Source: Bacillus massilinigeriensis
Lineage (GTDB): Bacteria > Bacillota > Bacilli > Bacillales > Cytobacillaceae
Assembly (NCBI RefSeq): GCF_900111815.1
Contig: NZ_LT630004.1
Location: forward strand, 1,509,117-1,573,116
Direction: 5' to 3'
DNA length: 64,000 bases
A model generated the notes under the pieces. It made no database searches and was not told the origin of the DNA. It saw only the letters and a program-made list of their open reading frames with translations. This document shows, piece by piece, positions 26,161-33,937 of this stretch (positions within the stretch are counted from its first letter, which is position 1; each line of letters starts with the position of its first letter). A program made the position numbers and the translations under genes.

Positions 26161-26319
26161 TTATAGATCTGTTCGCTTTCCTGGCTCGGCTTTTCCATTC
26201 GTTTCATTCCCCGTACTTGCAGTATAACCAACCCGATAGTGAAAATCCTTTCTTTTCCGAAGCGCTTTTGGCATTTTATACTGCTCTCCATTTGTTTGAA
26301 ATTCTCCACCATGAGACAT
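26161..26319 (-). CDS. 52-aa basic small protein
   Basis: A short frame with ATG at 26319 and a textbook SD (AGAGGAGG, 7 nt). The protein starts MSHGGEFQTNGEQYK, has a basic patch KMPKALRKRKDFHYR and ends AEPGKRTDL, with no hydrophobic segment. Its stop lies next to the terminator hairpin shared with the CotF genes. Composition resembles small DNA- or spore-associated proteins of Bacillus, but I cannot name a family. Confidence 0.68.
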   Translation of the reverse strand: MSHGGEFQTNGEQYKMPKALRKRKDFHYRVGYTASTGNETNGKAEPGKRTDL

Positions 26320-26493
26320 ATATTTTCCTCCTCTAGCAAGTCATACTCATCAATGGGAAGCGCGGGTGAAATAAGCAAGCATTAATTATTTTGCAAACTT
26401 AATGCACTGGAACCGTAGAATACTTCTTGAAGAAAGCATTTCTATTATTCCCTGTCTGAGACAACGCATCATAAAAAATCTTTCATTATTGGC

Positions 26494-26703
26494 TTACTTG
26501 TAGTCTTTTCTTTTCACAGGGATATCATGACCATTTGCATCATCTATCACTGGCCTGATTTCTCCCTCTGTATAAGCATCGCTAACCTGTTCATGTGTTA
26601 CTTTTAGTCCCTTTGAAAATGTTCCTTTTTCATCGCCAGCTTCTCCGTTATAACACTGCCCTGCCATTTTAAGGTTCTCTTGTCCTTGTATGTCTTTTGC
26701 CAA
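26494..26703 (-). CDS. DUF4025 (YozQ-like) small protein
   Basis: A 69-aa acidic protein. The core KGLKVTHEQVSDAYTEGEI...PVKRKDY matches the conserved pattern THEQVSD-x-Y-x-EG of the DUF4025/YozQ family as I remember it. The start is the TTG at 26703, 8 nt after GGGAGG; the in-frame ATG at 26712 lies too near the SD. No hydrophobic segment. Function unknown. Confidence 0.75.
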   Translation of the reverse strand: MAKDIQGQENLKMAGQCYNGEAGDEKGTFSKGLKVTHEQVSDAYTEGEIRPVIDDANGHDIPVKRKDYK

Positions 26704-26951
26704 GATGAACACCTCCCTGCTATTTGGATTTATTCAGCCTGATAAGAATTGGCCCAGCATGTACAGAAAGCAAATTCTCCGGAAAGCCGACAAGCCTGTT
26801 CACAATTTCATCGCCACTAAAATACCTGGATTTTCCTGCAGGATTTCACCTCCTGCTTCATTTATTTTTCCCTCCATATAGTTTGTTTATGAACTTTGTT
26901 GTTAATTTCTATGGTATGATTTTTTATAACACGAATTTGGAGGAAGAATAT

Positions 26952-27206
26952 ATGGATGTCCATAAAGCACTAGCACAGCATGCCAAGAAGCAAAATGAAA
27001 AATACAACCGATTTCTTGAACTAGATCAAATGAGGGAAAAATATATCAGTGAAGCAGTCTCTCTTTGTAAGGATGGAAAATTATTCAGCACTGATAATAT
27101 AAACAGGGTTACAGCCGAAATAAATAATATTGGTCTACGTTTTACACCAGAAAGGAAGTTTGTAACGAAAGAAATGGTGGAAGAGTACACAGCTAGATTG
27201 CTCTAG
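26952..27206 (+). CDS. DUF2533 (YpbS-like) protein
   Basis: An 84-aa helical protein beginning MDVHKALAQHAKKQNEKYNRFLELDQMREKYI and ending RKFVTKEMVEEYTARLL, matching YpbS of B. subtilis from memory. The ATG follows GGAGGAAG. The terminal part is a predicted amphipathic helix. It is a monocistronic unit with its own terminator. Function unknown. Confidence 0.78.
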   Translation: MDVHKALAQHAKKQNEKYNRFLELDQMREKYISEAVSLCKDGKLFSTDNINRVTAEINNIGLRFTPERKFVTKEMVEEYTARLL

Positions 27207-27211
27207 AACAG

Positions 27212-27240
27212 AAAAAGACCCGTCCGTAGCGGGTCTTTTT
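27212..27240 (+). terminator. bidirectional terminator after the DUF2533 gene
   Basis: AAAAAGACCCG / CGGGTCTTTTT perfect stem with a 7-nt loop; A and T runs on both sides suit either direction. Confidence 0.88.
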
Positions 27241-27303
27241 CAATATTCTTAGGAATCAGCGTCTTCAACCTTACACTTTTATTAAAATGAGGATAATGTT
27301 GGT

Positions 27304-28506
27304 TTAAAGGGCGATTCCTTTTTCCCTTTTGTGACCTTGATGAAATTTTTTACCTGAAAGAAAATGATAAATGGCAGTACCGCAGAAGAGGATATAAGCT
27401 GCACCAATAAGATATAGCTGTCTAAAGCTGATGATCGATGCTGCTGCACCGACAAGGTAGGAACCTAAGCCTATTCCAATATCGAAAATGGATAAGAATG
27501 TAGCCGTAGCCATCGCCTTTCGTTTTGGCGGGGCAGATTGAATGGCAATTGTTTGGTAAGTTGGAAAAAGGGTCCCCCATCCTAATCCCGCAAAAGCTGC
27601 AGCAAGAAGGAAGAGAATGATGGAATCTGCCATCCCAAGCAATACCATGCCGATTGAAAAAAGCAAAATAGCTGGATAAACAATTACATTTTGGCCATAC
27701 AAATCATAACATTTTCCCGTAAAAGGACGGGATATCAACAATACAACTGCATAGACAACAAAAAAGTAACTCGAAATGCTGCCAAGTCCAAGTTCCCCCG
27801 CGTAAACAGATACGAAAGACAGTATGGACGAATAAGCCAGTGCAAAGAGGCTTCCGGTAATAGCTATAGGAACAGCTGAAGTCTCAAATAAATCTTTCCA
27901 AGAAAAAGTAGTTGAAACGTATTCAATTCTGTCTTGTTTTTTCTTGGATTTGATTAGAAGACCAGTAAACAAACAAGCGAGTGCAGAAATTGATGCTAAA
28001 TCAAGCATTGTACTGACATCCCATTCCTGCATAGCAGTAAGTCCAAGGAATGGGCCAATAACCATTGCGAGTGTGGATGAAAGAACGAAATAGCCCATGC
28101 CCTCTCCCCTTCTTGAGTCAGGTATAATGTCAGCAACGATTGAACCGGTGCAAGTGGTAGCCATTCCGAATCCTATTCCATGCAAAAAGCGAACCGCCAA
28201 CAATGCGGAGATGCTTGAAACAACGAAATATAGTAGTGTTGCTCCAAGAAATAGAAGCAAAGATAAAATAAGGATCTTGCGGTTTCCATATCCTTCAATC
28301 CAGCGCCCTGCGAAAGGTCTAATTAAGATGGCCGAAAAAAGAAAAATCGTCGTCATCAACCCTGCTTCCGACTTATTGCCTGCAAGATCATTAACGACGT
28401 ATATGGGAAGCGTAACAAGTAGAAAATAAAATGTCATGAACAGAAAGAAATTAGTACCTGAAACACTGATAAAATTCCCGGTCCATAATTTAGGCTGACT
28501 TTTCAT
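27304..28506 (-). CDS. MFS transporter (drug/metabolite exporter type)
   Basis: A 400-aa major facilitator protein with about twelve membrane helices. A motif-A-like loop (RPFAGRWIEGYGNRKIL near residue 68) and repeats of the same pattern in the second half (RPFTGKCYDLYGQN) are visible. The start is the ATG at 28506 (GAGGAG, 9 nt); earlier codons up to 28593 lack an SD. Substrate cannot be read from the sequence. It stands alone. Confidence 0.85.
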   Translation of the reverse strand: MKSQPKLWTGNFISVSGTNFFLFMTFYFLLVTLPIYVVNDLAGNKSEAGLMTTIFLFSAILIRPFAGRWIEGYGNRKILILSLLLFLGATLLYFVVSSISALLAVRFLHGIGFGMATTCTGSIVADIIPDSRRGEGMGYFVLSSTLAMVIGPFLGLTAMQEWDVSTMLDLASISALACLFTGLLIKSKKKQDRIEYVSTTFSWKDLFETSAVPIAITGSLFALAYSSILSFVSVYAGELGLGSISSYFFVVYAVVLLISRPFTGKCYDLYGQNVIVYPAILLFSIGMVLLGMADSIILFLLAAAFAGLGWGTLFPTYQTIAIQSAPPKRKAMATATFLSIFDIGIGLGSYLVGAAASIISFRQLYLIGAAYILFCGTAIYHFLSGKKFHQGHKREKGIAL

Positions 28507-28640
28507 AAAGCTCATCTCCTCTATACTAAATAATGCGCTTAGCCAGGAAGTATTTCGTGACCCTAAGAAATCCAATAGAGAAGAGTATAGCATAAAATCT
28601 TCAGTGAAGTAAGGAAATTAACTTGAAATTAACATAAAAG

Positions 28641-28662
28641 AAAAAAAGCTGCCAAAAGCAGC
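28641..28662 (-). terminator. terminator of the GNAT gene
   Basis: GCTGC-TTTTG-GCAGC followed by a T7 run on the minus strand, about 60 bp after the acetyltransferase stop. Confidence 0.75.
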
Positions 28663-28724
28663 GCTTCTGGACAGCCTTCCTTTTCCATTTGTATTCTCAA
28701 AGCTCTCCTAAAACGCTATAAGGC

Positions 28725-28997
28725 TTAAGCAAGGAGATCTTGATACTCTTGTCGCCTTCTTAAGTATTCGTCAGCATAGGAACATACTGGGTTAATCTTT
28801 TTTCCGGTTTCTCTTGCATATTCTGCTGCTTCCTTCACAAGTAGTCCTGCGTAACCTTTTCCCCTCTCATTTTCCTCAACAATCGTATGGGTAATCGTCA
28901 TAGTATTTTTATCCTCTTCATACTGAATATATCCTACTTTATCCCCATCTTCCTTTATGATGATAAATTCATTATTTTCTTTTTTTATCTTTGCCAA
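28725..28997 (-). CDS. GNAT-type small N-acetyltransferase
   Basis: A 90-aa compact acetyltransferase-like protein of the YidJ/Gtt1 type. The acetyl-CoA loop is ENERGKGYAGLLVKEAAEYAR (near residues 47-67), preceded by MTITHTIVEE and followed by INPVCSYADEYLRR. The TTG at 28997 has GGGAGGG about 6 nt upstream. Substrate unknown. Short family members of this kind are common and often orphan. Confidence 0.82.
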   Translation of the reverse strand: MAKIKKENNEFIIIKEDGDKVGYIQYEEDKNTMTITHTIVEENERGKGYAGLLVKEAAEYARETGKKINPVCSYADEYLRRRQEYQDLLA

Positions 28998-29072
28998 TGA
29001 AATCCCTCCCATTAAGGTGTACTATCTTTATTCCCTTTACGTTTATATCTTAATCGCAACTGAGGTAAGTTC

Positions 29073-29103
29073 AAAAAAAAATACAGCATCATTAGATGCT
29101 GCA
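29073..29103 (-). terminator. terminator of the 108-aa membrane-anchored protein gene
   Basis: GCAGCATC-TAAT-GATGCTGT followed by a T9 run on the minus strand. Confidence 0.88.
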
Positions 29104-29106
29104 CCA

Positions 29107-29433
29107 CTATTTTTCCGTCTTCTCTTCTACCTTCACTATTCCACGTCCGGCATTACCTTTTTCAAAGTAGCAGATTACTTTATCATTTTTCTCAATATTA
29201 TTACCGGGTATAATAACATTGCCGTTAAAAGAGATACCTGTTCCATCATTTGCTTTTCCTAGGTAGGTTGTCCCTTCAATTTTTGAAATGGTATATTCTT
29301 TTGTAATATATTTTGTTGATCCATCTTTCTCTTCCTCTACAGGTATACCGACTGCTGGCTTAGAACCATTGTACTCAACGAGCAAGAATAAAACTCCAAG
29401 CAGAGAGAGAAGGATGATCAGTCTTTTCACCAT
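29107..29433 (-). CDS. membrane-anchored small protein, paralogue of the protein at 29928
   Basis: A 108-aa protein with an N-terminal helix (RLIILLSLLGVLFLLV) and a compact outer domain: KYITKEYTISKIEGTTYLGKANDGTGISF...IEKNDKVICYFEKGN. A second gene 0.5 kb upstream encodes the same layout (helix, then EKYIKVEFTVTEVRANRYYAKSRNGKGIVI...LKVDDTVIAFFQ), so the two are divergent copies of one beta-rich, OB-like domain. SD GGAGGG precedes the ATG. I do not know the family. Confidence 0.7.
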   Translation of the reverse strand: MVKRLIILLSLLGVLFLLVEYNGSKPAVGIPVEEEKDGSTKYITKEYTISKIEGTTYLGKANDGTGISFNGNVIIPGNNIEKNDKVICYFEKGNAGRGIVKVEEKTEK

Positions 29434-29583
29434 TGCAATCCCTCCAAATTACTATTGTAAGCAAAAAGAACAGAAAGCGCATCCTTCCATTCTCCCCGGT
29501 CACAAGACCTAAAACGGAGGTAAAAGAGAGGGATAAAACGAAATATAAGAGAATTATTGCACAAGAAACTTATCTTCCTTCTT

Positions 29584-29841
29584 CTAAAACTCTATCACTT
29601 TTTCAAGCTTTTCGACAAACACGACGCATTTATGGTCGTCGATAAAATAAATGTACATTTTTTGGCCTTTCTCCTGAAGAAGCTTCTTGAAACGAATAGT
29701 TCCTTCAATTTGAAAGTCTTTAGCAAGATTAACGAGCTTTTCCATGATTTGTTCCTTAGATGGTTCGTACACGGAAGCAATTTGGGTTGGTATTGCATCA
29801 AAACCAGGAATCTTAAAAGTTATTAGAATAACAGTATCCAA
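29584..29841 (-). CDS. hypothetical 85-aa protein
   Basis: Start TTG at 29841 preceded by AAGGAGCTG (6 nt). The protein starts MDTVILITFKIPGFDAIPTQ, has a central helix (SKEQIMEKLVNLAKDFQIEG) and a basic/aromatic end (KMYIYFIDDHKCVVFVEKLEK). No signal peptide or full membrane helix. It lies between the two paralogous anchored proteins and runs in the same direction. No family recognised. Confidence 0.6.
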   Translation of the reverse strand: MDTVILITFKIPGFDAIPTQIASVYEPSKEQIMEKLVNLAKDFQIEGTIRFKKLLQEKGQKMYIYFIDDHKCVVFVEKLEKVIEF

Positions 29842-29927
29842 ATTATTCAGCTCCTTAATTATAGAAGCTATTCGACGTTATTAGCTTTTTTCCTGCTAAT
29901 CTGGCACTTCGATTTTTACTAGCCCGT

Positions 29928-30200
29928 CTACACGGCTACTATCTGAAAAAAAGCAATTACTGTATCGTCTACCTTCAGTCTTACTCCTTCTTCAAGATGC
30001 TCTTTTTTTATCACAATCCCCTTCCCATTACGTGACTTTGCATAATATCTGTTTGCACGTACCTCTGTAACTGTAAATTCCACTTTTATATATTTTTCTC
30101 TGGTACTGCTTGACGCCTTTTCTGCTTTTCCAAGCGAAATAGCTAACCAAGAAACTAGGCCAAGCATCATGAGCAGCAAAACTAGAATTACCCATCTCAA
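29928..30200 (-). CDS. membrane-anchored small protein, paralogue of the protein at 29107
   Basis: A 90-aa protein with one membrane helix (RWVILVLLLMMLGLVSWLAI) followed by a beta-rich domain EKYIKVEFTVTEVRANRYYAKSRNGKGIVIKKEHLEEGVRLKVDDTVIAFF. The TTG at 30200 is preferred because GGGGG lies 9 nt upstream; an in-frame ATG at 30245 has only a weak SD. The domain aligns by eye with that of the 108-aa protein downstream. Function unknown. Confidence 0.62.
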   Translation of the reverse strand: MRWVILVLLLMMLGLVSWLAISLGKAEKASSSTREKYIKVEFTVTEVRANRYYAKSRNGKGIVIKKEHLEEGVRLKVDDTVIAFFQIVAV

Positions 30201-30275
30201 GGAATCATTCCCCCATTTAAATAAAGTCAACTGCATTATATGCATAGACCCTATTTAAATGACGGGGCTTTTTTC

Positions 30276-30310
30276 AAAAAACAGCCCCTGCAAAAAGGAC
30301 TGCTTTTCAG
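30276..30310 (-). terminator. terminator of the DUF1292 gene
   Basis: CAGTCC / GGGCTG stem with one G-U pair followed by a T6 run on the minus strand, just after the stop. Confidence 0.6.
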
Positions 30311-30315
30311 TAATT

Positions 30316-30582
30316 TTATTCTTCTTCCACCATTTCCGCGAATGCTCTCGACACTTTATTAAACTCTTCCTCCGACTCTATTGCTGCAAGATCATTCTCT
30401 TCATCCATTTTCAGAAAAAAAACGTCTATATCTTGATCATCAGCTTGGAGTAAATCTTCCACAAAGCTTACCGCCGCATAGTCCGTCCCATCGATTGATA
30501 AGACTGCTAAAACCTCTACTTCCTGATCCTCATTATGGTCATCACTGACTGTAAATATTTCTCCTGCTTCTAGCTTTTCCAT
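30316..30582 (-). CDS. DUF1292 (YrzB-like) acidic protein
   Basis: An 88-aa very acidic protein: MEKLEAGEIFTVSDDHNEDQEVEVLAVLSIDGTDYAAVSF..., ending in an Asp/Glu-rich tail, matching the DUF1292/YrzB family. The ATG at 30582 has GGGAGG 7 nt upstream; upstream in-frame codons are not supported. Function unknown in the family. In B. subtilis yrzB is next to yrrL-yrzL, which is not the case here, so this may be an extra copy. Confidence 0.78.
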   Translation of the reverse strand: MEKLEAGEIFTVSDDHNEDQEVEVLAVLSIDGTDYAAVSFVEDLLQADDQDIDVFFLKMDEENDLAAIESEEEFNKVSRAFAEMVEEE

Positions 30583-30669
30583 TTTGGTACCTCCCATTAA
30601 TTGAATATATACATGATTCCCCAATAACTGAGGAATCATGCCGTATATTGATAAAAAATAAGAGCAGCT

Positions 30670-31590
30670 TTACTGATTAAATATTTTATGCTTCATTTTC
30701 CTTAACCTGATGGTTATCACCATTTTTAATAAATACGGATTCATTAACATTTTATTGATTGCCTTACCCAATTTTCGATCCCTAATCCACCTATCTGTTT
30801 CATAATAGTCAGCAATCCGTGTAAACGCAGCCTTGCGTTCTTCCAAAGCATTTTTCACATCTACATTCAACTCATCATTATATTTACCGATTATTTCCTG
30901 TGCGGAATCAGCGCATTGTTTTGCCAGAGCAGCCATATGGGTTACCAAAGATCCTTCTCTCGTCAAATAATAATAAAAACCTTGTGGCATAAGCCATGCC
31001 TGTCCGCCTTTCAGCAATATCTCCAAATAAAAAATAAAGTCTTCTCCGTACTTCACATTTTCCTCGTATTGTAAGTGATACTGCAGCAGTATTTCCTTTT
31101 TAAAAACGGCTTTCAAAATACCGAGATCCCATGTAATGAACTTTTCCGTTGTTACTTTTGTCGGTTCATTGATAGACAAGTTTTTAAATTCATAATAAGT
31201 CTGCCAAGGAGCCTCCTCGGCCTCCCGGATATAAAGCAGATTATCGAAGACAATATCCGCATTCTTACATTCAAGAAAATCTAGCATCTCTTTCAATCTT
31301 TCAGGTGCCCACCAGTCATCGCTGTCCAGAATTGCAATATACTCTCCCACTGATAAGCTGATGGCCCTGTTTCTCGAAAAGGATGGCCCTTTATTCTCTT
31401 CATTGATAAATGCTTTAATTCGTGAATCCTGATATCCTTTAATAATCTCCATTGTATTGTCGGTCGAACAGTCGTCAACAATAATTACTTCAAAATTCTC
31501 ATAAGTTTGTTTTAGAATCGAATCAATGCACTTTTTTATGTATTTGCTCGTATTATATGCAGCAATAATTATTGAAACCTTTACAGTCAT
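30670..31590 (-). CDS. family 2 glycosyltransferase
   Basis: A 306-aa GT-A enzyme: VSIIIAAYNTSKYIKKCIDSILKQ at the N-terminus, IVDDCSTDNT (near 38) and the metal-binding DxD region AILDSDDWW (near 90). Probably transfers a sugar onto a surface polysaccharide or teichoic acid precursor; no membrane helix is present and the acceptor is unknown. GGAGGAAGAG precedes the ATG. It stands alone rather than in a polysaccharide cluster. Confidence 0.88.
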   Translation of the reverse strand: MTVKVSIIIAAYNTSKYIKKCIDSILKQTYENFEVIIVDDCSTDNTMEIIKGYQDSRIKAFINEENKGPSFSRNRAISLSVGEYIAILDSDDWWAPERLKEMLDFLECKNADIVFDNLLYIREAEEAPWQTYYEFKNLSINEPTKVTTEKFITWDLGILKAVFKKEILLQYHLQYEENVKYGEDFIFYLEILLKGGQAWLMPQGFYYYLTREGSLVTHMAALAKQCADSAQEIIGKYNDELNVDVKNALEERKAAFTRIADYYETDRWIRDRKLGKAINKMLMNPYLLKMVITIRLRKMKHKIFNQ

Positions 31591-31720
31591 CTCTTCCTCC
31601 TAATTCATACATCAATAGAAAAACTTGTTTTATACAGAATACAATACTTGAAAAATATTGGAAAGTAATTTACATCATATTTAGACATTATTAACAACCA
31701 TTTTACAAAAGAATGAAATA

Positions 31721-31741
31721 GGGTCCGTTTCTCTCGGACCC
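31721..31741 (-). terminator. terminator of the YjcZ-type gene
   Basis: GGGTCCG-AGAGAAA-CGGACCC on the minus strand, followed by a T-rich stretch. Confidence 0.78.
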
Positions 31742-31767
31742 CACAGAAACATTTATTGATAACAAAT

Positions 31768-31890
31768 TTAATAGAAGCAACTGCATCCAACGATTATCAA
31801 GAGGATGAAAAGGACAACAATTAAAGCGAATCCGCCTCCAAAACCTGCGCCGTAGCCTCCATAGCCATAACCATAGCCGAAGCAACCCAT
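31768..31890 (-). CDS. YjcZ-family sporulation peptide
   Basis: A 40-aa protein: a Gly/Tyr-rich head ([19 protein letters not shown]) followed by one hydrophobic helix ([15 protein letters not shown]) and a Cys-rich end. This is the hallmark of the YjcZ/YoyG small sporulation-associated membrane peptides of Bacillus. The ATG at 31890 follows AGGTGGTG, and a terminator lies just downstream. Expected to be made in the mother cell during sporulation; no sigma-E/K promoter was assigned. Confidence 0.88.
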   Translation of the reverse strand: MGCFGYGYGYGGYGAGFGGGFALIVVLFILLIIVGCSCFY

Positions 31891-31985
31891 TCCGAGCACC
31901 ACCTTTCAAAGTCAGGTTACTAATACAATATGTTTTACCTGCAAATATGTATGGGCAAAAGCGGAAAAGAAGATATTTTAGGCAT

Positions 31986-32013
31986 AAAAAGAATCCGGCC
32001 TTTGGCCGGATTC
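31986..32013 (-). terminator. terminator of the CAP-domain lipoprotein gene
   Basis: GAATCCGGCC / GGCCGGATTC perfect stem with a 3-nt loop and a T run on the minus strand; it overlaps the gap just after the stop. Confidence 0.82.
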
Positions 32014-32015
32014 TC

Positions 32016-32900
32016 TTACTTTCCAATAAACATCTGGGTCCAATGGTTACCCGAAGACTCGTATCCAACACCGATATGGGTAAAATTACGGTTCATAATA
32101 TTTTGTCGATGGCCTTCGCTGTTCATCCAGGCATTTACAACTTCCTGCGGTGACTGTTGACCTTGTGCAATGTTCTCCCCAGCTGTTGTATAGGAAATTC
32201 CTTGGTCCCTCATCATATCAAAGGGAGAACCGTAGGTCGGACTTGTATGGGAGAAATAACCTTTTTGTTGCATATCAACAGACTTCAGTTGAGCTACTTT
32301 ACTCAATGCTTGCTCTTCCTTCAATGGAGGAAGACCGCTTTTAGATCTCTGTTCATTCGTCAAATCAATAACCTGGCGGACGAACTGGCTATTATTTCCG
32401 GGCTGCGCATTTTTTCCTGCATCTGATTTTGGCGGAACAGGAGCATTTTGGTTACCAAGATTAGGTGTTGGAGATGTTCCCCTTGTAAAATCTTCAGGCG
32501 GAGGTGCTTGCCCTGCTGTGCCAGTATTTTCTCCAGGCTGACATGGAACAAATTGGTACTTTGCCTCTTGAATTAATACTGCTTTTGTTTGCGGATAACT
32601 ATCACTGCCTTTTGACGTGTGGTAGCTGGAAATTGAATCGTTTAAATCCATATCATTTTTCTTTTTTCTATCATCAAAAAGATTATCATCACGATTCTTG
32701 TTATCCCCATTGTCATTATAATCGCGTGTGAGTGGACCGTTATGATCTATTCCTTCATCTTTGCCATCCCCTGGATTTTCCCGACCAAGAATATTTAACC
32801 TGTTATCACGCTCATCCGCGGCATTATTGTTCATTCCACAAGCGGAAGTTCCTAAAAGTACCCCAGCCAATAGCATTGTTCCGGCCGTTTTTTTGAACAT
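32016..32900 (-). CDS. CAP (SCP/PR1)-domain lipoprotein
   Basis: A 294-aa exported protein. Signal peptide ends at a likely lipobox with Cys21 (GTSAC). Residues about 25-100 are a low-complexity Asp/Asn/Lys-rich linker, and about 165-290 form a CAP domain with FSHTSPTYG, AGENIAQGQQSPQEVVNAWMNSEGHRQNIMNRNFTHIGVGY. YkwD-type proteins of Bacillus share this layout. CAP domains bind lipids or cleave peptides in other organisms; the role here is unknown, with sporulation or wall functions suggested for relatives. Confidence 0.87.
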   Translation of the reverse strand: MFKKTAGTMLLAGVLLGTSACGMNNNAADERDNRLNILGRENPGDGKDEGIDHNGPLTRDYNDNGDNKNRDDNLFDDRKKKNDMDLNDSISSYHTSKGSDSYPQTKAVLIQEAKYQFVPCQPGENTGTAGQAPPPEDFTRGTSPTPNLGNQNAPVPPKSDAGKNAQPGNNSQFVRQVIDLTNEQRSKSGLPPLKEEQALSKVAQLKSVDMQQKGYFSHTSPTYGSPFDMMRDQGISYTTAGENIAQGQQSPQEVVNAWMNSEGHRQNIMNRNFTHIGVGYESSGNHWTQMFIGK

Positions 32901-32988
32901 TTTGCATTCCTCCTTAAAAAAATCTTATAACAGGAATAGCTTTTCACCGGCCGGTTAGAAATATTGATGGTAATTATCTCAAATCAAC

Positions 32989-33900
32989 TTATGTCTGTAA
33001 AAATGGCAGCACTTGCTCTTTATTATTGTGAAATGCATCATATCCATGTTCTACCATATTCTTCAGGAAGACTGGTTCATCGAAGGGTACTTCTCTCCCT
33101 AAGTCGTGATTAATCCGTAAGTATCTTTCCCCTAGCATCAATTGACATTGATGAGAAACCGCTTCAGATGATAAATCAAGTGCAAGATCCAACAGTTTCG
33201 GTACAGGTTTCATGACGGGTAGAGGCATAGGAAGCCATGATCGTATTCCCCAACTGCCATCCTTGTCATTGGAAAAGTCAATGCATTGTCTGCCTGTTCC
33301 TAACGAAAGGATGTTGATATTTTCCACCTTTTCACTAAAACTGTGTATTGCTTCAGTTAGTCCAACAAGAGAAGGATTATTCGCCCAAAGTCCACCATCT
33401 GCAGTCATATATTTCCCTTCAAGATGATTTGGGGGGAAATATAACGGAGCAGCACAAGACGATAGAACGGCATCCCATAACTCAAGCTCATGATATTGCT
33501 CTATCTCGTCCACTTTACATGACTTAATTACGATAGGATTACCATGTGTTAAATCAACAGCAGGCAAAAGCAGCGGCATTTGAACATCTTTTAGCAACAT
33601 GTTCCCAAAAGATTTCTTTAGCAGCCTTCTAAGAAACCGATCATTATATACACTTCTGAATATACCCCAATATGCTTGGGCAGTGAAAATTTTTTTGCCG
33701 AAGACTATATAATTTTCCAGTAGTGTCTTCATAGGTATTCCAACAGCTATCGATGCTGCAATAATGGCCCCGGTGCTTGTACCTGCAATCATATCGAAGT
33801 AATGTGAGGCTGGTTCCTTTTTTTCTTCTTCTAATTGAGCTAAAAAAGAGATTGGAAGTGCTCCCCTGATACCACCACCATCTATGCAAAGAATCCTCAT
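32989..33900 (-). CDS. patatin-like phospholipase
   Basis: A 303-aa patatin. Oxyanion motif DGGGIRG (residues 7-13), nucleophile GTSTG (Ser42) and catalytic Asp in DGG (168-170) are all present, so it should be an active serine-Asp acyl hydrolase on membrane lipids. It resembles the CBASS effector CapV, but no cyclic-nucleotide synthase (cGAS/DncV-like) is next to it. No signal peptide. SD GGAAGGTGAG precedes the ATG. Confidence 0.9.
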   Translation of the reverse strand: MRILCIDGGGIRGALPISFLAQLEEEKKEPASHYFDMIAGTSTGAIIAASIAVGIPMKTLLENYIVFGKKIFTAQAYWGIFRSVYNDRFLRRLLKKSFGNMLLKDVQMPLLLPAVDLTHGNPIVIKSCKVDEIEQYHELELWDAVLSSCAAPLYFPPNHLEGKYMTADGGLWANNPSLVGLTEAIHSFSEKVENINILSLGTGRQCIDFSNDKDGSWGIRSWLPMPLPVMKPVPKLLDLALDLSSEAVSHQCQLMLGERYLRINHDLGREVPFDEPVFLKNMVEHGYDAFHNNKEQVLPFLQT

Positions 33901-33937
33901 TTCTCACCTTCCAAAAATTATTAGAATACCGACTCAC

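Noticed and set aside
26082-26378. 98-codon minus-strand frame over the CotF terminator
   Set aside because: It is in another frame from the well-supported 52-aa gene at 26161-26319, lacks an SD and its end is the translated terminator stem.
32989-33900. CBASS-type defence island around the patatin gene
   Set aside because: No CD-NTase, HORMA, TRIP13, E1/E2 or other defence gene is adjacent; neighbours are a lipoprotein and an osmolyte transporter.
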